A DNA stretch of 64,000 nucleotides from Rhodobiaceae bacterium (GTDB lineage: Bacteria; Pseudomonadota; Alphaproteobacteria; RS24), in assembly GCA_024645085.1 (NCBI GenBank), contig JAHEGN010000006.1, positions 26,001-90,000 of the forward strand, in the 5' to 3' direction. Below are positions 53,386 through 61,905 of the stretch, in pieces. The notes under the pieces were generated by a model. It searched no databases and was not told the DNA's origin. It saw nothing but the letters and a program-made list of their open reading frames with translations. Numbering within the stretch: the first letter of the stretch is position 1; every line of letters begins with the position of its first letter. The translations under genes were made by a program, and so were the position numbers.

Positions 53386-54645
53386 ATGGCACGTTTGGTC
53401 ATGAAATTTGGCGGCACATCGGTTGGCGATATTGAGCGCATCCGCAATGTGGCCGCCCACGTAAAACGTGAAGTCGACGCCGGTCATCAGGTCGCCGTAG
53501 TGGTGTCCGCTATGTCTGGCGAGACCAATCGGCTGGTCGGTCTGACCCGCGAAGTATCGCCGCTGCATGATGCGCGCGAATATGATGTAGTAGTATCGGC
53601 TGGTGAACAAATCAGCGTCGGGCTTTTGGCCATGGCGTTGCAAGATATTGGCGTTGCCGCGCGCAGTTGGTTGGGTTGGCAAATTAAGGTCGAGACCAGT
53701 GATGTGCATGGCGCGGCGCGGATTTTAGATATTCATGCTGATGGGCTAGAGGCGCAGCTTGATGAAGGCCGCGTTGCCGTGATTGCTGGTTTTCAAGGCG
53801 TATCGTCGGCGGGCCGCATTACCACTCTGGGCCGCGGTGGCTCAGATACGAGCGCCGTCGCCATGGCCGCTGCTTTGCAGGCTGACCGTTGCGATATTTA
53901 TACTGATGTCGATGGGGTTTACACCACCGACCCACGGGTTGTGTCGCAAGCGACCAAATTGGCGCGTATCTCTTACGAAGAAATGTTAGAAATGGCGTCG
54001 CTTGGGGCCAAGGTTCTGCAAACACGTTCGGTCGAACTGGCGATGGCGCATAATGTGCGCTTGCAAGTGCGTTCAAGTTTTGATGCCGCCGATAGCACTT
54101 TTCCCGAAGACGGTATTGTGGGAACATTAATCTGCAATGAGGATGAAATCATGGAACAAGAAATTGTTAGCGGAATCGCTTATGCGCCAAATGAGGCAAA
54201 AGTAACGCTGCTGCAAGTCGCGGACAAACCTGGTGTGGCGGCAGAGATTTTTGGCCCACTGGCTGATGCGGCGGTGAATGTCGACATGATTGTTCAAAAT
54301 ATGTCGGCTGATGGCAAAACCACTGATGTAACTTTCACCGTGTCCACCGATGAGCTTGAGCGCGCCTTGGCGGTGATTGAAGGCCTCAAAGGCAAGGTTG
54401 AATTTGCCAATTTGCAGGCCGTGCCAGAAATGGCGAAAATCTCTGTGGTTGGCGTTGGCATGCGAAGCCATGCAGGCGTGGCACAAAAAATGTTCAAAGA
54501 ACTGGCCGAAAAAGGTATTAATATTCATGTGATTTCAACATCTGAAATTAAAGTTTCAGTGCTGATAGACAGTGACTATGCCGAATTGGCCGTGCGCGCT
54601 TTGCACGCCGCATATGGGCTCGACGACGAGACGATAGACGCTTAA
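53386..54645 (+). CDS. lysC: Aspartate kinase
   Basis: First enzyme of the aspartate pathway to lysine, threonine and methionine. The 419-residue product starts MARLVMKFGGTSVGDIERIRNVA, has the TTLGRGGSDTSAVAMAAALQADRCDIYTDVDGVYTTDPRVV catalytic segment and two C-terminal ACT domains (VTLLQVADKPGVAAEIF, ISVVGVGMRSHAGVAQKMF) for feedback control. A GAAAGGAAACC site precedes ATG. The leader has a palindromic CCTATATATAGG at 53351-53362 but no lysine riboswitch pattern. ptsP follows after 28 bases. Confidence 0.96.
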   Translation: MARLVMKFGGTSVGDIERIRNVAAHVKREVDAGHQVAVVVSAMSGETNRLVGLTREVSPLHDAREYDVVVSAGEQISVGLLAMALQDIGVAARSWLGWQIKVETSDVHGAARILDIHADGLEAQLDEGRVAVIAGFQGVSSAGRITTLGRGGSDTSAVAMAAALQADRCDIYTDVDGVYTTDPRVVSQATKLARISYEEMLEMASLGAKVLQTRSVELAMAHNVRLQVRSSFDAADSTFPEDGIVGTLICNEDEIMEQEIVSGIAYAPNEAKVTLLQVADKPGVAAEIFGPLADAAVNVDMIVQNMSADGKTTDVTFTVSTDELERALAVIEGLKGKVEFANLQAVPEMAKISVVGVGMRSHAGVAQKMFKELAEKGINIHVISTSEIKVSVLIDSDYAELAVRALHAAYGLDDETIDA

Positions 54646-54673
54646 TCAACGTATGATTGATAAAGGCTAGAAA

Positions 54674-56926
54674 ATGCCGTTAACGCTAGAAGGACCGCGC
54701 ATGCTATTGCGCCGCTTGCGCCATGTGATGGCCGATGGCGGTGATAAGCAGATGCGCCTCAATCGCACGGTTGAGCTGATCGCGGCATCAATGAATGCCG
54801 CCGTGTGTTCTGTGTATTTGCGTCGTGGCAATGATGCGCTTGAATTATGCGCCACGGAAGGTCTTAACCCAGAAGCCGTGCATAATACGGTTTTGCGTTT
54901 TGGCGAGGGTTTGGTTGGCGATATTGCACAACATAAGCGCTCGCTGAATCTTTCTGATGCGCCATCGCATCCGCGCTTTGCCTATCGCCCAGAAACCGGC
55001 GAGGACCCTTTTAAGTCATTTGTTGGAGTGCCGATTTTGCGCGGTGGCGATGTCACTGGCGTATTGGTGGTGCAAAACAGCACCGAGCGGCTATTTGTCG
55101 ATGAAGAAGTTGAAGCGCTGCAAACCGTTGCCATGGTGTTGTCAGAAATGTTGACGGCCACTGGCGAGGGGTTGGCTGATGAGGATGTAGCACCTGACGC
55201 GCCGCGTGTGTTCCATGGTATTGGCCATAATGATGGCATTGCTATGGGCCATGTGGTGTTGCACGAACCGCGGGTTGAAGTGACCAAGCTGATCAGTGAC
55301 GACACGGAAGAAGAAGGACGCCGCTTGAGCAGTGCGATTTATAAATTGCGCCGCAATGTCGATAAAATGCTGGCGACGGAAGATGTGTCGCACGCTGGCG
55401 AACATTTGGCGGTGCTGGAAACCTATCGCATGTTTGCCAATGACCGAGGTTGGCTGCGTCGCATTCAAGATGCTGTGCGTTCGGGTCTGACAGCGGAAGC
55501 GGCTGTCGAGCGGGTGAATAATGCCATGCGGGCGCGTTTGAGCCGTCATCGCGACAGTTATTTGCGCGACCGGATGCATGACTTTGAAGACCTGTCCAAC
55601 CGATTGCTACGGATTTTAACCGGTCGCGCGCAATTGGCATCGGAAGATAAATTGCCGCGCGATGCGATTATTATGGCCCGCACCATGGGTCCGGCTGATT
55701 TGCTCGACTATGACCGGCGCAAGATTCGCGGTCTGGTTTTGGAAGAAGCCGCTATGGGCGCGCATGTGACGATTGTGGCGCGGGCGTTGAATATTCCATT
55801 GGTTGGCGATTTGCGTGGCATTGTCGCGTCAGCCCGCGATGGTCATGAGATTATTGTTGATGCGGATCAAGGTGAGGTGCACCTCAATCCGGCCAGCGAT
55901 ATTATTGACGCCTATTCAAACCGCGCGCGCTTGCAAGCGCGTCGTCAAAAACGCTATGCGCGAATTAAACATCTGCCGGCAGTCACCCGAGATGGGGTGG
56001 ATATTCAATTGAATATGAATGCTGGTTTGATGGTCGATGTCGAAAATCTGCAAGAGAGCGGGGCGCAAGACATCGGCCTATTCCGCACTGAACTGCAATT
56101 TATGGTCGCCGCCCGCATGCCACGTGAGACTGAGCAATTGGCGGTCTATAAAAATGTTCTCAATGCGGTTGGCGAGCGCGATGTGGTATTTCGTACATTA
56201 GATATTGGGGGCGATAAAGTTTTGCCCTATTTGCGCACGCGGCCAGAAGAAAATCCCGCCATGGGTTGGCGCGCTATGCGCATGGCGCTCGACCGGCCGG
56301 GTTTGGTGCGTCACCAATTGCGCGCTTTGTTGAAAGCGGCGGCGGGGCGGCAATTGAGCATTATGTTCCCGCTGATCACCACCGTCGAGGAGTTCGAGCG
56401 CAGCCGCGATTTATTGCTGAAAGAACAAGACCGCCTGCGTAAATTTGGCCATGAGGTGCCGAGCAATTTGCGCATTGGCACTATGTTAGAAGTGCCAGCC
56501 TTGGTCTGGCAGCTTGACCGGCTATTACCACAATTAGATTTTCTATCCATTGGCACCAATGACCTGATGCAATTCTTTTTCGCTTCCGATCGCGGCAATC
56601 CGATGACCGGTGATCGCTATGATATTTTGTCCTTGCCATCTTTGCGGCTTTTGTCTCATGTGCGCGAAATGTGCGAAAAATATGAGGTTCCGGTATCCTT
56701 ATGCGGCGAATTGGGCGGCCGTCCGCTTGAGGCCATGACCTTGCTTGGTCTCGGATTTCGGTCATTTTCGTTGCCGTCAGCCACTGTTGGGCCGGTTAAA
56801 CGCATGGTGCGGTCAGCTAATTATGAACGCTTGAAAACCGCCGTCGGGGATGCTTTGGCGTCTTCTTCTGAAGACTTGCGAGGGCAGTTGAAAGCGATTG
56901 CAGATGCACAAGGAGTGAAGCTGTGA
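54674..56926 (+). CDS. ptsP: Nitrogen PTS enzyme I (PtsP) with GAF domain
   Basis: EI-Ntr takes phosphate from PEP and passes it to NPr, the top of the nitrogen PTS relay. The 750-residue product has a GAF domain (about 20-160), the EI N-terminal domain, the phospho-histidine at about residue 364 and the C-terminal PEP-binding barrel with GTNDLMQF and the CGELGGRPLEA cysteine. The histidine loop reads EEAAMGAHVTIVAR instead of the usual GGxTSHxAIxAR: the histidine stays but GG, TS and one Ala have changed. It lies between lysC and the RodZ-like gene; ptsO and ptsN are not here. Confidence 0.93.
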   Translation: MPLTLEGPRMLLRRLRHVMADGGDKQMRLNRTVELIAASMNAAVCSVYLRRGNDALELCATEGLNPEAVHNTVLRFGEGLVGDIAQHKRSLNLSDAPSHPRFAYRPETGEDPFKSFVGVPILRGGDVTGVLVVQNSTERLFVDEEVEALQTVAMVLSEMLTATGEGLADEDVAPDAPRVFHGIGHNDGIAMGHVVLHEPRVEVTKLISDDTEEEGRRLSSAIYKLRRNVDKMLATEDVSHAGEHLAVLETYRMFANDRGWLRRIQDAVRSGLTAEAAVERVNNAMRARLSRHRDSYLRDRMHDFEDLSNRLLRILTGRAQLASEDKLPRDAIIMARTMGPADLLDYDRRKIRGLVLEEAAMGAHVTIVARALNIPLVGDLRGIVASARDGHEIIVDADQGEVHLNPASDIIDAYSNRARLQARRQKRYARIKHLPAVTRDGVDIQLNMNAGLMVDVENLQESGAQDIGLFRTELQFMVAARMPRETEQLAVYKNVLNAVGERDVVFRTLDIGGDKVLPYLRTRPEENPAMGWRAMRMALDRPGLVRHQLRALLKAAAGRQLSIMFPLITTVEEFERSRDLLLKEQDRLRKFGHEVPSNLRIGTMLEVPALVWQLDRLLPQLDFLSIGTNDLMQFFFASDRGNPMTGDRYDILSLPSLRLLSHVREMCEKYEVPVSLCGELGGRPLEAMTLLGLGFRSFSLPSATVGPVKRMVRSANYERLKTAVGDALASSSEDLRGQLKAIADAQGVKL

Positions 56927-56971
56927 TAGCTTTAGCTCGGCGCTCCAATGGACGCGGGTAAGGGTAAGAAT

Positions 56972-57886
56972 ATGAAGCAAACTGATATGGATCTTTTCGG
57001 TATTGGGCGCATATTGCGCGAAACGCGTGAGGAAAAGCGCCTCGAGCTGAGCGAAATCTCAACAATTTTGCGTATCAGAGAAACCCATTTAGCTGCGCTT
57101 GAAAATGATGATTACGAAACTTTGCCGGGCAAGGTTTATGCGATTGGCTTCATCCGCACCTATGGCAATTATTTAGGCCTCGACTCTGCTGATTTGATTG
57201 AACAATTTAAAGGTGTTGTGCCTTCGAAACCTGCTGAAGAATTAACCTATGACGTTGTCGAGGAGAGCGAACCCCTCGCGCCAGCGATAAAAATTGCCGC
57301 TGGTGTTATGCTGGTTTTGGCGATTTATCTCATCTGGCTATTTGTTGGCCCGTCATCCGAACCAACATTTGTCGATGATGTAGCGGTGGCGGTTGAAGAA
57401 ACCCTCGCCGAAACGCCAAACATTGCGTCGGCCATTGAAGAACCAACACTAGAGGCACCTGTTGAAGTAGTTGACACAGTTGACACGCCGCCAGTGGCTG
57501 TCGATGAGCCGCAAGCTGCAACGCCAAACGAAGCAACGGTTGGCGAGCTTGCCGAAGTGGCGGCAGATGACACAACAGCCCCAGCACAGGTGACGGTTGT
57601 CGTCGAGCCTCCGGTTGCGACCAATGATGTGGTCGAAATTCAGGCCAACCGGCGCACCTGGATGCGCATTGAAAATGCCGCTGGCATGGTTTTGTTTTCA
57701 AGCATTGTTGCGGAAGGCCAAAGATTTACTCTCGACCCAAATGTGGTTTACTTCTTGGCCACACGTGACGCTGGCGCGCTTGAATATGTAATCAATAGCG
57801 AAGTCGGCGAATCGGTAGGGCGACGCGGACAGATTTTGACCAAACGCCGTTTAGACCGCGACGCTATTATCGCCAGTCAGCAATAG
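56972..57886 (+). CDS. RodZ-like protein (HTH, one membrane helix, DUF4115)
   Basis: A 304-residue bitopic protein: N-terminal HTH of the Xre type (IGRILRETREEKRLELSEISTILRIRETHLAALENDDYETLPGKVYAIGFIRTYGNYLGLD), a membrane helix at about 108-128, a Val/Glu/Thr/Pro-rich periplasmic linker, and the C-terminal DUF4115 domain (VVEIQANRRTWMRIENAAGMVLFSSIVAEGQRF). RodZ links MreB filaments to the cell wall machinery. ATG 56972 is preferred with an AAGGGTAAG site; ATG 56948 is possible. It precedes ispG, a conserved pairing. Confidence 0.9.
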   Translation: MKQTDMDLFGIGRILRETREEKRLELSEISTILRIRETHLAALENDDYETLPGKVYAIGFIRTYGNYLGLDSADLIEQFKGVVPSKPAEELTYDVVEESEPLAPAIKIAAGVMLVLAIYLIWLFVGPSSEPTFVDDVAVAVEETLAETPNIASAIEEPTLEAPVEVVDTVDTPPVAVDEPQAATPNEATVGELAEVAADDTTAPAQVTVVVEPPVATNDVVEIQANRRTWMRIENAAGMVLFSSIVAEGQRFTLDPNVVYFLATRDAGALEYVINSEVGESVGRRGQILTKRRLDRDAIIASQQ

Positions 57887-57898
57887 GCGAGTGATATA

Positions 57899-59035
57899 AT
57901 GCTGCGTCCTTGGCGATATATTGAAAGACGAAAAAGCCGACAAATTATGGTCGGTAATGTGCCTGTTGGCGGCGATGCGCCGATTTCTGTGCAATCTATG
58001 ACCAATACGCTGACATCGGACGCCAAGGCGACGATTGAACAAATCATCGGTCTACAAGAAGCCGGTGTTGATATTGTCCGCGTCTCTTGTCCCGATGAGG
58101 CCTCAACCAAAGCCTTGAAGGAAATCGTCGACGCTGTCGATGTGCCGATTGTGGCGGATATTCATTTTCATCATCAGCGCGCCATTGAAGCGGCGCAAGC
58201 TGGGGCGGCATGTTTGCGCATTAACCCGGGCAATATTGGCGACGCCAAACGTGTCGCTGATGTGGTCAGTGCGGCGCGCGATCATGGCTGTTCCGTGCGC
58301 ATTGGTGTTAACGCTGGCTCGCTGGAACGACATTTATTAGAAAAATATGGCGAGCCATGCCCAGAAGCCATGGTCGAGAGCGCGCTTTATCATGTCGGCT
58401 TGCTCGAAGAACACGGATTTCGCGATTATAAAATCAGCGTAAAGGCGTCGGATGTGTTTTTATCCGTGGCTGCCTATCAGCAATTGGCTGAAGCGGTTGA
58501 TTGTCCTTTGCATATTGGCATTACAGAAGCTGGCGGCTTGACCAGCGGCACGATTAAGTCGTCCATTGGTCTGGGCAACCTTCTATGGTCTGGCATTGGC
58601 GACACGGTGCGTGTATCGCTGTCGTCGGATCCGGTTGATGAAGTAAAGGTCGGTTTTGAAATGTTGAAAGCGCTGGGCCTGCGCCATCGTGGGGTGACGA
58701 TTATTTCCTGCCCATCATGCGCCCGCCAAGGTTTTGACGTAATTTCGACCGTCCGCGAATTGGAACAACGGTTAGAGCATATTGCCGAACCGATTACCCT
58801 GTCGATTATTGGTTGTGTGGTTAACGGCCCCGGCGAAGCCCGCGAAACCGATGTCGGTTTTACCGGCGGCGGCAGCGGCAGTGGCATGGTTTATGTGGCC
58901 GGCAAGCCAGATCATAAAAAGCCGCACAATGAAATGATTGACCATTTGGTCGGACTGGTTGAAAACAAGGCCGCTGACATGAAGGCAGCCGATGCGGCCA
59001 GCGCCGCCGATAAAGACCTAGCCGAAGGACAATAG
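57899..59035 (+). CDS. ispG: 4-hydroxy-3-methylbut-2-enyl diphosphate synthase
   Basis: Iron-sulfur enzyme of the MEP isoprenoid pathway that reduces MEcPP to HMBPP; it supplies the side chain of ubiquinone. The 378-residue product has [28 protein letters not shown] and cluster cysteines in [13 protein letters not shown] and [17 protein letters not shown]. It follows the RodZ-like gene by 12 bases and precedes prfA by two bases, so the ptsP-to-prmC run is probably one long operon. Confidence 0.96.
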   Translation: MLRPWRYIERRKSRQIMVGNVPVGGDAPISVQSMTNTLTSDAKATIEQIIGLQEAGVDIVRVSCPDEASTKALKEIVDAVDVPIVADIHFHHQRAIEAAQAGAACLRINPGNIGDAKRVADVVSAARDHGCSVRIGVNAGSLERHLLEKYGEPCPEAMVESALYHVGLLEEHGFRDYKISVKASDVFLSVAAYQQLAEAVDCPLHIGITEAGGLTSGTIKSSIGLGNLLWSGIGDTVRVSLSSDPVDEVKVGFEMLKALGLRHRGVTIISCPSCARQGFDVISTVRELEQRLEHIAEPITLSIIGCVVNGPGEARETDVGFTGGGSGSGMVYVAGKPDHKKPHNEMIDHLVGLVENKAADMKAADAASAADKDLAEGQ

Positions 59036-59037
59036 CT

Positions 59038-60111
59038 ATGCTTCCCGTAGACCGTCTCGATGCCATTTTGGCACGAGCTGAAACTTTGCAAAATGAAATG
59101 AACGGCGAATTGCCGCCCGAGCGCTTTGTTGAGTTGTCGAAAGAATATGCAGAAATTGACCCTCTGGTGACGGCGATTACCGCTTATCGTGCGGCGTTAA
59201 CGGAATGCGAAGAATTAACCGCGCTGAGCAAGGGCGATGACGCTGAAATGGCAGAACTTGCGGCGCTGGAATTAGAGGGCATTGAAGCCCAGATCCCAGA
59301 TATGGAAACCGCACTTGAGGTTCTCTTGCTGCCCAAAGACAGCGCTGATGAGCTGAACGTGATTGTCGAAGTGCGGGCCGGTACTGGCGGTGATGAAGCA
59401 GCCTTATTTGCTGGCAGCTTGTTTCGCATGTATGCCCGCTATGCCGATTTACAGGGCTGGAAATGCGAAATTATTAGCCAATCAGAGGGCGAAGTTGGCG
59501 GCTATAAAGAAATTGTGGCGACCATTCGCGGGCGCGGCGCTTTTGCCCGATTAAAATTTGAGAGCGGGGTGCACCGCGTGCAGCGTGTGCCGGAAACCGA
59601 GAGCGGCGGCCGTATTCACACCTCAGCGGCGACGGTAGCAGTGCTGCCAGAGCCGGAAGAAGTTGATATTAAAATCGAAGAAAAAGATTTGCGCATTGAT
59701 GTGTTCCGCGCCAGCGGCCCAGGCGGGCAATCGGTGAACACCACGGACAGCGCCGTTCGGATTACCCACTTGCCAACCGGCATTATGGTGATTCAACAAG
59801 ACGAAAAATCACAGCATAAAAACCGCGCCAAGGCGATGACGGTTCTGCGGGCGCGGCTGTTTGAAGCCGAACGCCAGCGCGCCGATGACGAGCGCGCCGC
59901 TGACCGGAAATCGCAAGTCGGTTCGGGCGACCGTTCTGAGCGCATTCGCACCTATAATTTTCCGCAAGGTCGGGTCACGGATCACCGGATTAATGTGACG
60001 CTGCATAAATTAGAAAAAATTCTCGCCGGTGACGGTCTCGACGAATTGCTTGAAACGCTGGTGCGTGAAGATCAAACCCGCCGCTTGGCCGCCGTTGGCG
60101 ACGACGGCTAA
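59038..60111 (+). CDS. prfA: Peptide chain release factor 1
   Basis: Recognises UAA and UAG and triggers peptide release. The 357-residue product has the codon-reading PxT as [14 protein letters not shown], and the catalytic GGQ in [19 protein letters not shown]. The [13 protein letters not shown] segment is family-typical. RF1 identity is preferred over RF2 because the SPF tripeptide is absent. prmC, which methylates this GGQ glutamine, follows after five bases. Confidence 0.97.
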   Translation: MLPVDRLDAILARAETLQNEMNGELPPERFVELSKEYAEIDPLVTAITAYRAALTECEELTALSKGDDAEMAELAALELEGIEAQIPDMETALEVLLLPKDSADELNVIVEVRAGTGGDEAALFAGSLFRMYARYADLQGWKCEIISQSEGEVGGYKEIVATIRGRGAFARLKFESGVHRVQRVPETESGGRIHTSAATVAVLPEPEEVDIKIEEKDLRIDVFRASGPGGQSVNTTDSAVRITHLPTGIMVIQQDEKSQHKNRAKAMTVLRARLFEAERQRADDERAADRKSQVGSGDRSERIRTYNFPQGRVTDHRINVTLHKLEKILAGDGLDELLETLVREDQTRRLAAVGDDG

Positions 60112-60116
60112 AGACC

Positions 60117-60998
60117 ATGGCTGACCGGTCGCCCGCGCTGAGCTATCAGCAATGGCAGTATGAACTTGGCCAAGCCTTTACGGCGGCGCATATTGACAAT
60201 CCAATGCTTGATGCGCGTGTTTTGGTGGCGGCTGTCAACCACATGAGCGAGACGCAATTGGTGCTGCATGGTGAGGATATTGTGCCACCAGCGCAAAGCC
60301 AGCAATTGTGCCTATGGCTTGACGCACGGCTGGCTGGAACGCCAGTGTCGCGGCTGATTGGGCACCGCGAGTTTTACGGTCTGGATTTCAAAATCAATGC
60401 GCATGTTTTAGACCCGCGCCCCGATAGTGAAACAGTGGTCGACGCCGTGATGGCTCAACAGCCTGCGGCCAAAAGCGTGTTGGATTTGGGTACGGGTTCG
60501 GGCTGTCTGATTATATCGATTTTGCATCAGCTGCCCGACGCCTGCGGTGTGGCTGTCGATAAAAGCCCAGCGGCGCTGCGCGTAGCGCGCCTCAATGCGC
60601 ACCGGCTGAAAGTGCGCTCAAGATTGGCTTTGCGCCAAGGGCATTGGTTTGCTGGCTTGGGGTCTAACTCGGGCGATAAACGGCCACAGTTTGATGTCAT
60701 CGTGTCCAATCCACCATATATTGCCAGCCATGAAATCGCTGCGCTGCAGGTCAATGTGCGTGACCATGACCCGCGCCTTGCGCTTGATGGTGGGGCTGAT
60801 GGTTTGCGTGATTATCGACATATTATTGCCAAAGCCGAGGCCTATTTGAAACCGGCGGGCGGGCTTTATTTTGAGATTGGCCATCGGCAAGCCGATGAGG
60901 TGGTGGCGCTGTTGCGTCGTGCTGGTTATGAAAATATACACGTAAAGCGCGATTTAGCGGGTCTCGACCGTTTAGTCGCAGCGATGAAAAAAAATTAA
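60117..60998 (+). CDS. prmC: Release factor glutamine methyltransferase
   Basis: SAM-dependent enzyme that methylates the GGQ glutamine of release factors. The 293-residue product has SRLIGHREFYGLDFKINAHVLDPRPDSETVV, motif I VLDLGTGSGCLIISIL and the catalytic NPPY in DVIVSNPPYIASHEI. It lies immediately downstream of prfA, the usual order. The gene ends a dense plus-strand run that starts at lysC or ptsP. Confidence 0.95.
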   Translation: MADRSPALSYQQWQYELGQAFTAAHIDNPMLDARVLVAAVNHMSETQLVLHGEDIVPPAQSQQLCLWLDARLAGTPVSRLIGHREFYGLDFKINAHVLDPRPDSETVVDAVMAQQPAAKSVLDLGTGSGCLIISILHQLPDACGVAVDKSPAALRVARLNAHRLKVRSRLALRQGHWFAGLGSNSGDKRPQFDVIVSNPPYIASHEIAALQVNVRDHDPRLALDGGADGLRDYRHIIAKAEAYLKPAGGLYFEIGHRQADEVVALLRRAGYENIHVKRDLAGLDRLVAAMKKN

Positions 60999-61274
60999 AA
61001 ATTCGAAAAAGAAGTTTGAAATAAAATGCTTAAGCGGCTAGTGTCCGAACTGCTTGGAACGCGATTACGCAATCAGTCGCGGTTCTACAGCTCTTTCATC
61101 CAACTCCGCGAGCGCGTAAAATAGATTAAGCGTTTTTCGGTCAATGCTAGAGCGATCAGATGGATCGGACATATTGTCTGGCGAATCTGTTTAACGTCGT
61201 CATATGAATTCAACTTAAACAACGAATTCTCGGCGGTACATGAAACAAATGAGAAATAATTATAGGAACGCATT
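60999..61274. other. AT-richer intergenic region, no supported gene
   Basis: A 276-base gap between prmC and the DUF4167 gene, AT-richer than its neighbours. A minus-strand ORF of 62 codons (61085-61273) has no ribosome binding site or recognisable domain and is not supported. Two GAATTC palindromes near 61206 and 61223 flank an AT-rich stretch. No terminator or RNA gene is evident. The right half likely carries the promoter for the DUF4167 gene. Confidence 0.5.
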
Positions 61275-61799
61275 ATGAAACGTTCACGTGGACGCGGTCG
61301 GCGCCAACAAAATTCTGTTAATCGGAGCTATGATAGCAATGGACCTGACGTAAGAGTGCGCGGCACTGCCAGCCAAGTATATGAAAAATACCAAACGCTG
61401 GCACGCGACGCTTTGCTAACCGGCGATCGGGTCAATGCTGAAAACCTACAGCAACACGCAGAACATTATTTCCGCATCATGCTGGCCAATCAGCCAGCGG
61501 TGAGCGAAAGCGAAAACTTTGAAGATAGCGAGGCTGAGAGTGATGTCGGCTCTGAGCCAGGTGATGCGCAAGCTGCTGAACCATTGGTTTTGATGCGTGG
61601 CGAGAACACTGACAGCGAAGCCGAGCCGCGCGAAGATAAGTCTCGCCGTCGCGGCCCATTGCGTCGCCGCCGCAAAGATAATGCTGAAGCCAGCGACAAT
61701 GGCGTTGAGGTTTCCGGCAATATTGCGCAAGAAGCCGAAGCGCCAAGCGAGGCAGCTGTCGTGGTTGAGGCGGAAGTCGTTTCTGCCGTGAACGACTAA
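61275..61799 (+). CDS. DUF4167-family protein
   Basis: A 174-residue protein with an N-terminal DUF4167 domain: MKRSRGRGRRQQNSVNRSYD start, then VRVRGTASQVYEKYQTLARDALLTGDRVNAENLQQHAEHYFRIM. The remainder is acidic and low-complexity with a central basic patch (SRRRGPLRRRRKDN). The domain is widespread in alphaproteobacteria and has no known function; the basic N-terminus suggests RNA or ribosome contact, which is only inference. It lies upstream of clpB in the same direction. Confidence 0.88.
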   Translation: MKRSRGRGRRQQNSVNRSYDSNGPDVRVRGTASQVYEKYQTLARDALLTGDRVNAENLQQHAEHYFRIMLANQPAVSESENFEDSEAESDVGSEPGDAQAAEPLVLMRGENTDSEAEPREDKSRRRGPLRRRRKDNAEASDNGVEVSGNIAQEAEAPSEAAVVVEAEVVSAVND

Positions 61800-61828
61800 A
61801 TATTTGTGACAATTAAACCAGCGGTTTT

Positions 61829-61852
61829 AAGGCGCGCTAAGGACAGCGCCTT
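61829..61852 (+). other. GC-rich hairpin between the DUF4167 gene and clpB
   Basis: AAGGCGC and GCGCCTT form a seven-pair stem with a ten-base loop. No T run follows, so it is at best a weak terminator. Its right arm overlaps the CTTG of the sigma-32-like promoter candidate. Confidence 0.4.
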
Positions 61853-61878
61853 GTAATTGCCTGTGTCTATTCCTAAAT
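61850..61878 (+). promoter_or_regulatory. Sigma-32 (RpoH)-like promoter candidate for clpB
   Basis: CTTG is followed after 18 bases by CCTAAAT, close to the alphaproteobacterial RpoH consensus CTTG-N17/18-CYTATnT with one or two mismatches. Transcription would start near 61885, giving a leader of about 20 bases before the clpB ATG with a TTGGAGTAGG ribosome binding site. Confidence 0.45.
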
Positions 61879-61905
61879 GCGAATGAACAGCATTGGAGTA
61901 GGCAA

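Noticed and set aside
57325..57701. Minus-strand ORFs with Ser/Thr/Ala repeats inside the RodZ-like gene
   Set aside because: They are shadows of the Val/Glu/Thr-rich periplasmic linker.
61085..61273. 62-codon minus-strand ORF between prmC and the DUF4167 gene
   Set aside because: No ribosome binding site, no domain, and codon usage unlike the neighbours.
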